A stretch of DNA of 64,000 nt from an uncultured Bacteroidales bacterium (lineage in GTDB: Bacteria; Bacteroidota; Bacteroidia; Bacteroidales; UBA932). The position numbers were made by a program, and so were the translations under genes. The stretch spans positions 1 to 64,000 of the forward strand of contig CALYTI010000001.1 of assembly GCA_945487035.1 (NCBI GenBank), written 5' to 3'. Shown in pieces: positions 43,186-51,415 of the stretch (positions are counted from its first letter, which is position 1; every line of letters begins with the position of its first letter). Below the pieces are notes generated by a model, which saw nothing but the letters and a program-made list of their open reading frames with translations, was not told the origin of the DNA and ran no database searches.

Positions 43186-43918
43186 GAGCTTAAAAGCGGT
43201 CATTACAGCAGTGCTGGTGCTCTGGTCGGTTTCGGCCGGAGCCCAGCGCCACGACCGCGGCTATGACCTTTCCAACCCGAGTTCCTTCGTGGGACAGGGC
43301 TGGTGGATGGTCGGCGGAACGGCAGATTACGCTTTCCACAATATGGAAGACTATTCTGTACTTGTGGTTGACGGCATTGACCTGCTGGGCTACAACCTGA
43401 CGGTCAGCCCGGCGTTCTGTTATATGCTCAAGGATAATTTCGGCATAGGCGCCAGAGTGGAGTATTCGCGCAATATGGCCCGAATCGACACTGCCAAGGT
43501 AAGCATAGCCGGAGTTGACCTCGCGCTTGACCGCTACCACACCATTGACCACAGTTTCAAGACCAAGGCCATTATGCGCAACTACATCCCTATCGGGGAC
43601 CAGAAGGTTTTCGCCCTTGTGACGGAGACCCAGCTGTCTTTCGGCCTGGGGCAGAGCAAGGTGGCCTGCAAGCAGGACGGTGGCATCAACGGCACCTACG
43701 CGCAGAGCTACAGCCTCGGGCTGAATGTCTGCCCCGGTCTTGTTGCCTTCGCCAGCGACAAACTGGCCGTGGAACTGAGTGTCAATATGCTGGGTCTGAA
43801 CCTGTCCCACACAAAACAGATTCACAATCAAATCTATACCGGAGAGGCCAATTCCACTTCGGTGAATTTCAAGATCAATGTCCTGTCGCTTGGCTTCGGA
43901 CTCTATTTTTTCCTGTAA
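43178..43918 (+). CDS. Outer-membrane beta-barrel protein, 246 aa
   Basis: Signal peptide (MNKSLKAVITAVLVLWSVSAGAQ, cleaved near AGAQ), then alternating hydrophobic strands and short turns ending in a C-terminal aromatic (YFFL), as in small outer-membrane barrels. ATG 43178 overlaps the end of the DUF4493-PCMD gene by 8 nt, so translation is coupled. Its size fits an 8-10 stranded barrel. It may be an anchor or exit pore for the surface lipoproteins of this operon; no signature family is certain. Confidence 0.75.
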   Translation: MNKSLKAVITAVLVLWSVSAGAQRHDRGYDLSNPSSFVGQGWWMVGGTADYAFHNMEDYSVLVVDGIDLLGYNLTVSPAFCYMLKDNFGIGARVEYSRNMARIDTAKVSIAGVDLALDRYHTIDHSFKTKAIMRNYIPIGDQKVFALVTETQLSFGLGQSKVACKQDGGINGTYAQSYSLGLNVCPGLVAFASDKLAVELSVNMLGLNLSHTKQIHNQIYTGEANSTSVNFKINVLSLGFGLYFFL

Positions 43919-43919
43919 G

Positions 43920-44621
43920 ATGAAGAAACTGCTCTGTACATTGACCCTTGCCCTGTTGCTCCCCTTTGCAGTATTTGCCGAAGGCTTTATGCCCAAAAAG
44001 GCGGTAAGCCTGGGATTTCAGGGTTCGTATTTCGACCTCAGCGGGAGCAATGCATCAGTAATGCTTCTGCTTGAGCAGCTGAATGCAAGGGGGACATATT
44101 TCAGCGTCGCCCCTTATCTGAGCTGGTGCTACAAGACTGACCGGTGCATAGGACTTAAGCTCAAGTACTCCAATGCGACGGGAGGAATCGCCAGCCTGGA
44201 CCTCAATCTCCCTGGCAGCGATATGGAAATGGGGGTTCAGGACCTTCAAGCCGCCTCCAATTCATTCGTTGGAGAGCTGTTTCACCGCAGCTATATGGGC
44301 CTTGACGACAAAAACCGCTTCGGTCTGTTTCTGGACCTTGCCCTGCAATATCAGCAGACCAGTTCTTCACTCGGTACGGGAGCAGATTCCCGTTCCGACT
44401 ACACACTTACCCGTATGGCCAAACTGGCAGCCCGCCCGGGCCTTGAGGTGTTCGTAATGAACAATGTCAGCTCCACAGTTTCCATCGGCATAGGAGGCCT
44501 TTATGTATCCGGCTCAAGCATATATCAGGGCGGAGCCGTCAGAGGACAGAAGATTTCCTCCGGTGCCCGTTTCCAGCCCGATATTACCGATATTTCTATG
44601 GGCATAGCAGTTCATTTCTGA
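43920..44621 (+). CDS. Second outer-membrane beta-barrel protein, 233 aa
   Basis: Signal peptide (MKKLLCTLTLALLLPFAVFA) followed by amphipathic strands ending MGIAVHF with a terminal Phe. Similar in plan and length to the 246-aa barrel just upstream (YSVSPAFCYML versus YFSVAPYLSWCY strands), so the two are likely a tandem duplicate. The ATG begins one base after the upstream stop. Function unknown. Confidence 0.75.
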   Translation: MKKLLCTLTLALLLPFAVFAEGFMPKKAVSLGFQGSYFDLSGSNASVMLLLEQLNARGTYFSVAPYLSWCYKTDRCIGLKLKYSNATGGIASLDLNLPGSDMEMGVQDLQAASNSFVGELFHRSYMGLDDKNRFGLFLDLALQYQQTSSSLGTGADSRSDYTLTRMAKLAARPGLEVFVMNNVSSTVSIGIGGLYVSGSSIYQGGAVRGQKISSGARFQPDITDISMGIAVHF

Positions 44622-44625
44622 TTCT

Positions 44626-46224
44626 ATGAAACGTATCCTTTCACTTCTCCTTTTTGTTCTGGCAGCAAGCGCCTGCATCAGCAATGATATTCCCTACCCT
44701 GTTATCAAGGCTTCAATCAACTCTCTGGAGGTTGAAGGAGCGATTCAGGTAAATATTGACAAGGAGAAGCGCAAGGTGGAGATTGAGCTTGACGAAGCCG
44801 TTGACATCAGGGCCGTGAATATACTCTCAGCCACCCTTGAGCCGGAGAATGCAATTCCTTCCAGGGCTATTGTCGGCAAACACGACCTGTCCCAGCCGGA
44901 GAAGGTGATTTTGAGGACCTATCAGGACTACAGCTGGACCATTGTGGCTGAGCAGCACATCGAGCGCAGTTTCAGGCTCGATGGACAGATCGGTGAGGCT
45001 GTGATTGACGAAGTGAACTGCAGGGCTGTGGCCAAGGTTCCTTCTGACTTTGACATCACTGCCCTTGACATTGTGGAATTGAGACTTGGACCTGAGGGAC
45101 TTACATCCTATAATCCGCAGCCATCCCAAATCCACAATTTCACCAATGGGGCGAAGGTGGACGTCACCTGCCACGGCAGAACCCAGACCTGGACTCTGTT
45201 TGTAGAGTTTACCGACCAGCTTGTGGAGCTGCTTTCGGTCAATGCCTGGACTGCAGTTGCCTGGTTCGAGGGACGCGGAGTACCTGGCGAGCAGGCTGGC
45301 TTCCGCTACAGAAAAGAAGGCGGCTCTTGGGTAGAAGTGGCGTGCGAGGTGGCCCCTGACGGCAAATTCTCTGCCTGCGTGGAGGGTCTTGAGCCTGAGA
45401 CTGCCTATGAAGTTGTGGCATACAGCGGAGAGGCTCAGAGCTCCGCAAAGCAATTTGAGACCGAAAGCGCAAGGCAGCTCCCGAATGCGGGCTTCGAGAC
45501 CTGGAGCAATGCTGAGTCTGCCAAATATTTCTCTTTATATGACCCGGCATCATCGGATTCCGAGCTGCAGAGCAAATGGTGGGATGACGGGAACAGCGGT
45601 TCTACCACTATCGGTTCAAAATACGCTATTACCCTGCCGGACTATGAAAATGTGTTCGAGGGTGAGTGCAGCGCCAAGCTCAAGTCCGAGTATGTTATCA
45701 TCAAGTTTGCTGCGGGCAATCTTTTCAGCGGAGAATATTACAAGACGATAGGCACTTCAGGAGGCGTTGTGAGACTCGGAAGACCGTTTACGCAAAGGCC
45801 CCGCAAACTGCGTCTGCATCTGAAGTACAATTGCGGAGTGATTACGGAGAAGACTTTTGCCGACAAACCTGATGATGACCCGGTGAAGGTCGGGGACAAT
45901 GATCGCGCAATTGTCTATGTGGCACTCGGCGACTGGGATTACCGCAAGTTCGGCGGAAGCCAGGACTCCCCTGTCGAGGTCAATACCACAGACAAATCGA
46001 GCTTTTTCGACCCGCAGTCCGATGCGGTCATCGCCTACGGTCAGTATGTGACCGGGGAGTCCACGGAGGGCTGGATTGAAGTGGAGATTCCTCTGGAGTA
46101 CCGCAGCCTTACCCGCAAGCCTACCCACATCATCGTCCTTGCCGCCGCAAGTATGCTCGGTGACTACTTTACCGGCAGCGCCGACTCCGTCCTCTGGATT
46201 GACGGCCTGCAACTGGAGTACTAA
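44626..46224 (+). CDS. PCMD-domain lipoprotein, 532 aa
   Basis: Lipobox Cys at residue 17 (LAASAC). Residues about 20-195 are two DUF-type beta-sandwich units; about 200-280 are Fn3-like (WTAVAWFEGRGVPG); about 285-532 are PCMD (NAGFETWSNAES, QSKWWDDGNSGSTT, KFAAGNLFSGEYYKTIGTSGG). The PCMD part is close to that of the 605-aa product, with whole blocks identical. Last gene of the operon. Its stop lies 13 nt from the stop of the convergent hydrolase gene; no terminator is clear there. Carbohydrate binding is implied by the PCMD name but not demonstrated. Confidence 0.85.
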   Translation: MKRILSLLLFVLAASACISNDIPYPVIKASINSLEVEGAIQVNIDKEKRKVEIELDEAVDIRAVNILSATLEPENAIPSRAIVGKHDLSQPEKVILRTYQDYSWTIVAEQHIERSFRLDGQIGEAVIDEVNCRAVAKVPSDFDITALDIVELRLGPEGLTSYNPQPSQIHNFTNGAKVDVTCHGRTQTWTLFVEFTDQLVELLSVNAWTAVAWFEGRGVPGEQAGFRYRKEGGSWVEVACEVAPDGKFSACVEGLEPETAYEVVAYSGEAQSSAKQFETESARQLPNAGFETWSNAESAKYFSLYDPASSDSELQSKWWDDGNSGSTTIGSKYAITLPDYENVFEGECSAKLKSEYVIIKFAAGNLFSGEYYKTIGTSGGVVRLGRPFTQRPRKLRLHLKYNCGVITEKTFADKPDDDPVKVGDNDRAIVYVALGDWDYRKFGGSQDSPVEVNTTDKSSFFDPQSDAVIAYGQYVTGESTEGWIEVEIPLEYRSLTRKPTHIIVLAAASMLGDYFTGSADSVLWIDGLQLEY

Positions 46225-46237
46225 TTCCCTGTAACGC

Positions 46238-47422
46238 TTACTTCACCTTGAACTTGTACTCTTTTCCGTATTCGCGCAGAATACTCAGACGAAGGGTCTT
46301 TTCCGTGAGGTTATACAGTGCTGACCACTGGGTCTGTGAAGTGAGTTCCTCGGTAGGCGGCTGGGAAACTGACTCGAGAAGATGCATAGCCTCCTTTTCA
46401 CTGAGAGTGTAATTGTTGTCAAGCAAATCGCACCTCAAAGTCTCGTAGCGGTCCTTGCCGTGCAATGAGCCCCAACCGTCTGTCGTACCTGCCATTGCAG
46501 GGGAAACATAGAAATTTGTCACACAACGCAGTGTATCGTTCTGACTGAACACCTCCATTACTGTTGGATGCTTTTCTCCTTCTGCAAGAGAATATTCTAC
46601 AATAGCATAATCTCCGGTGGCATCAGCCATAAAGAAATGGTAATTGCTGCGGCCATTGCCCCTCATATCCATATCATAGCTCTTAAGCATCTCGATAGCT
46701 TCCCTTACTGTGGAAGCCCTGTCGAGAAGAAGACGGATAGCCACTGTTGTGCTGATTCTGCCCTTTCCTGTCTGCTGGTTTGTCTGCTCCTCATTTAGGG
46801 CGAGAACTCCGATTGCAAAACCGTCCTCGTTGATTCCGTCAAGAGCAGCATAAGGAAGTCCCATCATAAGGGAGAGGTCTGTCTTGCCGTCATTATAAAA
46901 GCCCTGGCCATAGCCCATATTCAGACCATCGACCATAGAGATGGATTTCTTGCCGTCCTTCGGAGCGGTATGCACCAGAATTGCAGAGGTCGGAAGGTAA
47001 CTCTTGCGGTCCGGGGTGAAATGACGGAAATCGTAATTGCGGCCCATCAGATAACCCTTCTGTCCATCGATAGGCACTGCAAATGCGCTGCACCCGGCTC
47101 CATAAGCCACCTTTGAAGCCCCGGGATTGAGCTCATCAAAAAGGAGATAGCCGATGTACTTGAACAACTGGGTGGTCTCGGTAATACCGGACTTCACCAC
47201 TTCATCCAGTTTGTAATCCTGGGTGTAGTCGATTTCATACAGACGGCCTGTCCCGTCAAGATCCTTCATCGAGTAAATCATTGACAGTTTATCGGCATCA
47301 GTGATGTACTTTGCCGGGTTTTCCGACATCTTTTTGTTCTGGGTGCAGGAAACCAAAGTGGTCATTCCTACCACTGCTATGGAGAGCATTAGAGCCCCTT
47401 CGCGGAAATGTGTGTTCTTCAT
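46238..47422 (-). CDS. Choloylglycine-hydrolase-like Ntn lipoprotein, 394 aa
   Basis: Has the linear amide C-N hydrolase signatures: nucleophile Cys111 in AYGAGCSAFAVP, GRNYDFRH (Arg/Asp pair), DGINEDGFAIGV and SNYHFFMADATGDYAIVEY. Lipobox Cys at residue 26 (TTLVSC). The catalytic Cys must become N-terminal by removal of about 110 residues, which fits an autoproteolytic Ntn hydrolase. Substrates in this family include conjugated bile acids, penicillin V and N-acyl homoserine lactones; here the lipid anchor and propeptide make a bile-salt hydrolase role uncertain. Separate minus-strand unit with no clear promoter seen in the 111-bp gap upstream. Confidence 0.85.
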   Translation of the reverse strand: MKNTHFREGALMLSIAVVGMTTLVSCTQNKKMSENPAKYITDADKLSMIYSMKDLDGTGRLYEIDYTQDYKLDEVVKSGITETTQLFKYIGYLLFDELNPGASKVAYGAGCSAFAVPIDGQKGYLMGRNYDFRHFTPDRKSYLPTSAILVHTAPKDGKKSISMVDGLNMGYGQGFYNDGKTDLSLMMGLPYAALDGINEDGFAIGVLALNEEQTNQQTGKGRISTTVAIRLLLDRASTVREAIEMLKSYDMDMRGNGRSNYHFFMADATGDYAIVEYSLAEGEKHPTVMEVFSQNDTLRCVTNFYVSPAMAGTTDGWGSLHGKDRYETLRCDLLDNNYTLSEKEAMHLLESVSQPPTEELTSQTQWSALYNLTEKTLRLSILREYGKEYKFKVK

Positions 47423-47482
47423 AAGACAAATTTTTTGCGTGGCTAATATAATGTAAATTCCTGATACTTATTGCAATCTGAT

Positions 47483-47513
47483 AAAAAAAAGCGGCCGGGA
47501 GACCCGGTCGCTT
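47483..47513 (-). terminator. Rho-independent terminator after the Omp28-like gene
   Basis: Arms 47489-47499 and 47503-47513 pair over 11 bp with one A-C mismatch in the minus transcript and a 3-nt loop, followed by a U-run (complement of 47483-47490). It lies 20 nt past the stop. Confidence 0.9.
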
Positions 47514-47533
47514 CAATAAAAGTGAAACTGCCT

Positions 47534-48682
47534 TTACTCTTTGTAGCTGAATGCCGCGGAAGAGTTGACAGGAATGTCGATGCAGTTGTTGACCGTGTAG
47601 GTGGTTCCGTCCTGAGCTGAAGCAAAGACAACGACGTGGAGATTTTCCTGAACCCAATAACTTGGCATATCGAAAATCACAAACATATCGCCAGTTTCTC
47701 CCGCCTCAAGATTGAATGTCTGTCCGGTGAAGTCCTTTGATGCATTCTGACCGTAAATCGCACGGATGCAATTGTCGTGAACATCAAAGCCCATTCCGAA
47801 CTCATCCTTCGCCATATAATTCTGCTGCTTGCCGACTATTCCATCCTCAAGCACCCAGGCTGCAAGACGGTAGGAACCTGCCTTTCCGGCCTTGATTCCG
47901 GCCCTGAGCACAAGCTGTGAACCATCTGTCACACAGGCACCTGCAACGCCTACCCTTGCGCCCTCATCATACTTCTTGTCAAGGTAATCCTTGATGGCGG
48001 CATCGCTCGTATTGGTCTGGAAAAGAGTAGTCTTGTCCAGATTGAAAATACAGCTCGGATATGCTCCAACCCCCATAGCACCGGTAAGATTGGTCTGGAT
48101 ATAAGCTGGATCCGTGTCATTGTATGTATGACAGGCAGTATGAACAAACTTGTCGGCGTATGAAGTATCGGAAGCAAGTCTGCGTATGGTATTGACCATC
48201 AAAGGGCAATAGCCGCAGCCCGTGCCGGTAAACTGAATCAGAAGACTCCTTCTATGGAAATCCGAACTCTCCGGCTTAGGGTCGGTCGGGATGACCGGAA
48301 CCATTGCGGACATAGCCATAACCTCAACCTTATCGCTGAATTTGGTCTTGTACGACACCCAGAAAGTGTAAACTCCGGGAACGGTCGTAGTAAACTTCAT
48401 ATCAGGAAGTTCGACAGGCTTGTCATTGCCGTCATAGAACTTCACTCCTTCGGTAACCTCGGTCTCCCCTACCATTACGGTAAAGGTAGCCTCAGACTTG
48501 CCGTCTGCGCGGATGACAGGCTCGTCTACCAGAAGAGTCAACTCACCGGTAAGAGGCTTGTTGCCCACATCAGTCGAGTCCTTCTGATTGTCATCTTTAT
48601 CTCCCGGCACTGATGTCTGCGTGCAGGCAGGCATCAATGCCAGAAGAGAGATAGCTGTGAATAATCCAAGAAGCTTTTTCAT
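47534..48682 (-). CDS. Omp28-like thioredoxin-fold lipoprotein, 382 aa
   Basis: Lipobox Cys at residue 20 (LALMPAC). Residues about 45-130 form a beta-sandwich; about 140-380 match the Omp28/thioredoxin-like plan with CGYC (156-159) in IQFTGTGCGYCPLMV and GVGAYPSCIFN. Omp28 of Porphyromonas is a surface adhesin-like protein; a redox role is also possible because of the CxxC motif. The ATG shares its A with the stop of the 879-aa gene (TAATG), so the two are co-translated. A strong terminator follows. Confidence 0.75.
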   Translation of the reverse strand: MKKLLGLFTAISLLALMPACTQTSVPGDKDDNQKDSTDVGNKPLTGELTLLVDEPVIRADGKSEATFTVMVGETEVTEGVKFYDGNDKPVELPDMKFTTTVPGVYTFWVSYKTKFSDKVEVMAMSAMVPVIPTDPKPESSDFHRRSLLIQFTGTGCGYCPLMVNTIRRLASDTSYADKFVHTACHTYNDTDPAYIQTNLTGAMGVGAYPSCIFNLDKTTLFQTNTSDAAIKDYLDKKYDEGARVGVAGACVTDGSQLVLRAGIKAGKAGSYRLAAWVLEDGIVGKQQNYMAKDEFGMGFDVHDNCIRAIYGQNASKDFTGQTFNLEAGETGDMFVIFDMPSYWVQENLHVVVFASAQDGTTYTVNNCIDIPVNSSAAFSYKE

Positions 48683-51321
48683 TAGCGTGCGTTTTCGTTT
48701 TTGATCTTGGCAATGGCCTGCTCAACGCTGACGAGCTTCAAAGGACGCTGCTCGTACTTCTTCATAGCCTTGAGAGCTGTCTTGCGCTTAGCGGAAACAG
48801 CCTTAACGCTGCTGTTGTTTGCACAAGGAACAGCAATATCGCTGGCTGCCTTTACACTTGAAGCACCTGCCTCAGGCTGATCAGCTTCAGTCCAGCCCTT
48901 GGTAAGGGTGGTAGGTCCGCTAACGAGGAACTCGCTGATATAACCGTAGCCATAGTCGAAGCGCATTGCATTGAGGAAGTATTCAAGGCCATTGTAAACG
49001 AATGGATTGATGGTAGCGGTAGCGTAGTCGGCAGCAACCTCAACCGGGAAGTCTGCATTCTCTCCATCAGGACCGATTGAAATGTATCCGTCACCACCAT
49101 TACCTGTAAGATAGTATGTATAGTATCCTGCGGTGGTGAGAGGATAGAACCTGTTCTGGTTAACCGGAACCACAACGCTGCCATCCGCATTGATTTCAAT
49201 GAACCACTTCGGACCGCAATCCCAAATCATGGACTCGTTGTCGTAGCCGTTGTAGGTTTCAGAGCAGAAGAGGTCGAAAGGTGAATTGTAGTTGAGATCA
49301 GTCTTGGTCTCCTGGAATCCGAATCCGGTGCAGAGCAGACGGTTCTGGCTCTTGAGCATAGCGTTGTACTCGTCAACCTCTGTCTTGAACTCAGCATAGA
49401 GAGCATCTACTTCTTCCCTCTCCATACCTACGAGATTCTTGTAAGTATCGTAAACTGACTCAGGGAGAGTCTCAGGATAGGTAAATCCTGTGCTGATGGT
49501 AACCTTTGCGTTCTTTACGCCGCTGTCCTGCCACTCATAGCTGAAGGTCTCGGGGTTATATACGGACTGCTGTGTAGGAGCGCTCATTGTCCAATCGCCG
49601 AGAAGCTCGGTGAACAGAGGAGAATCTACTGCAGGTTTTGCAGGCTCCTTGATGGTGGTGTTGACAGCGGTAGCATTCATATCCTGATCGATGCTGTTGC
49701 CGGTCTCCTCGTCATTGTAGAGAAGGATTGCGAGACGGGTCTCGGAATCAGGCATAGAAGAGAACATGAAGTTCATACCTTCATCGCTGTTGATTTCAGC
49801 GATATCTGCATCGTAGAGGGTGTTGCCCTGAGCTGCAATCTGAGTATAGGTATAACCTGAATTGATCATCATAGCGAACTCACGCTCGTAGTTGGCAGCA
49901 TATTTTCCGCTGACAGCGTTCTTTGAAGTACACTTCACATTGAACCAAACCTCGTATGGAGACTCCTCTCCGTTAGGATTTGCGATAGGGGTAACCACAA
50001 CGGTAGGTGCAGGATGTGTCTTTGCGGTAGTCTCGAAGGTGAGGTGCTGGAAGTTCTGGCTCAGACCCTTCTCATCACCCATTGCAGTGAGCAGGAGATG
50101 ATAGGTGGTTTCAGGCTCAAGATAGTAGTTGTCCTCGAGAACGAGTTCGAGAGGCTCCTGTGAGTAAGCAGCACCGAAGTAAATAGCTGCTGTGTATGAA
50201 GTGGTGAACCACTGCAGATAATCCTCGTTGTTGTCGATATAAGGAAGCAGTGACTCGTACTCATACTCAGGGAGAATCATAAAGCAATACTGATAAACAT
50301 CAGCCTGCGGAGTGAAGGTAACGGTTCCGGACATTGCGCCAACATTGAAAGCAACATCAACCTTTGCATCAAGCGCTGCTGGAGGGTCGAGGGTGATGTA
50401 CTTGCGGGTGAAGTAACCTGTCCAGTATGCATCCTCATCGAGTCCGCCTTCAATATCCTCATACCAAGGGCCCCAGCCGCCGCCGGCGTTCTCATTATAT
50501 GCATCGTAATCGTAGCAGGCAGTGTACCAGCCCTCACCCCAACCGGTGAAGTCGGTGTCGTCCCAAGCGAACTCACCTGCGCAGAATACGATAGGCTCGC
50601 CAGGAGAGAATGGAGTGTGGAGCATAAGAGGCTCGCCGGTCCACTCGTCAATCTTCTGCTCACCGTTCTCGTCAAGCTCGTAAATGGTGGTATCGTCATA
50701 AACGAGGGTGGTATCACCCATCACGTGGTGCTGTCCGTTCTGCAGAAGGAGGTCAGGCTCAAGCATTGACATCCAGCCGACTTTGGACATCTTGTACATA
50801 GGAAGGCTTCCGACATTGTAGCGGAGAACGTGCTTTGCATCCTTTACTGACTGAGGCATCTTGAGGTGCCACTTGAAGCCGGTGTTGCTCTTTGAAACAA
50901 CGGTGAAGACATCCTGATAGTCAGTGGTAGTAACTTGTGCGGTCACCACATCCTCATAGAATTCATCGGCAGAAACCTTGAAAGCGAAATAAACGGTATA
51001 GGTGGTAGCAGCCTCAAGACCGCTGATCACTACCTTGTTCTCGCCGTCCTTGAGTTCACCGACAACACCGTCTTTGAAAATCATAAGAGGCTCTGTGGTA
51101 AGGTCGTTGAGCTGGCTGAAGATATAAGCATACTCAACAAGAGCTTCTGTTTTGAGAGTAAACTCGGCGCTAAGCATCTCAGCTGCACTAACGGCAACTT
51201 CCACGCTAGGCTCTACCGGCTCTTCCGGCTCCGGTTTCGGTTCCGGTGTCTCCGGCTTGACGCAGGCGAAAGCCATTGCGCAGGCTGCCAGCATCGACAA
51301 TAATCTGAATTTTTTCTGCAT
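48682..51321 (-). CDS. Large beta-rich lipoprotein, 879 aa
   Basis: Lipobox Cys at residue 20 (AMAFAC) and a Pro/Glu-rich linker. Residues about 40-130 resemble an Fn3 unit (VEVAVSAAEMLSAEFTL, GLEAATTYTVYFAFKV); a similar unit recurs at about 320-435. The C-terminal half has several aromatic, Asp-rich repeats and no enzyme motif, and ends in a Lys-rich helix. Surface location inferred. Its promoter is at 51365-51395, and it is the first gene of a two-gene operon with the Omp28-like partner. I do not recognise a family. Confidence 0.7.
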   Translation of the reverse strand: MQKKFRLLSMLAACAMAFACVKPETPEPKPEPEEPVEPSVEVAVSAAEMLSAEFTLKTEALVEYAYIFSQLNDLTTEPLMIFKDGVVGELKDGENKVVISGLEAATTYTVYFAFKVSADEFYEDVVTAQVTTTDYQDVFTVVSKSNTGFKWHLKMPQSVKDAKHVLRYNVGSLPMYKMSKVGWMSMLEPDLLLQNGQHHVMGDTTLVYDDTTIYELDENGEQKIDEWTGEPLMLHTPFSPGEPIVFCAGEFAWDDTDFTGWGEGWYTACYDYDAYNENAGGGWGPWYEDIEGGLDEDAYWTGYFTRKYITLDPPAALDAKVDVAFNVGAMSGTVTFTPQADVYQYCFMILPEYEYESLLPYIDNNEDYLQWFTTSYTAAIYFGAAYSQEPLELVLEDNYYLEPETTYHLLLTAMGDEKGLSQNFQHLTFETTAKTHPAPTVVVTPIANPNGEESPYEVWFNVKCTSKNAVSGKYAANYEREFAMMINSGYTYTQIAAQGNTLYDADIAEINSDEGMNFMFSSMPDSETRLAILLYNDEETGNSIDQDMNATAVNTTIKEPAKPAVDSPLFTELLGDWTMSAPTQQSVYNPETFSYEWQDSGVKNAKVTISTGFTYPETLPESVYDTYKNLVGMEREEVDALYAEFKTEVDEYNAMLKSQNRLLCTGFGFQETKTDLNYNSPFDLFCSETYNGYDNESMIWDCGPKWFIEINADGSVVVPVNQNRFYPLTTAGYYTYYLTGNGGDGYISIGPDGENADFPVEVAADYATATINPFVYNGLEYFLNAMRFDYGYGYISEFLVSGPTTLTKGWTEADQPEAGASSVKAASDIAVPCANNSSVKAVSAKRKTALKAMKKYEQRPLKLVSVEQAIAKIKNENAR

Positions 51322-51364
51322 AAAACAATATTATTTGGTTAAACGATAATACATACTACCTCGG

Positions 51365-51395
51365 CAAATGTAACAAAAAATCCCGGAATTGCAAG
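51365..51395 (-). promoter_or_regulatory. Promoter of the 879-aa/Omp28-like operon
   Basis: Minus-strand TACATTTG (51365-51372) and CTTG (51392-51395) are 19 nt apart. The -33 part overlaps the terminator hairpin of the M28 peptidase gene, so read-through and initiation are closely packed. Confidence 0.65.
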
Positions 51396-51406
51396 AAATC
51401 CGGGAT
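51375..51406 (-). terminator. Terminator of the M28 peptidase gene
   Basis: ATCCCGGA (51380-51387) pairs with TCCGGGAT (51399-51406), loop 11 nt, followed in the minus direction by a U-run (complement of 51375-51380). It lies 9 nt past the stop of the peptidase gene. Confidence 0.8.
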
Positions 51407-51415
51407 AATTTTTCG

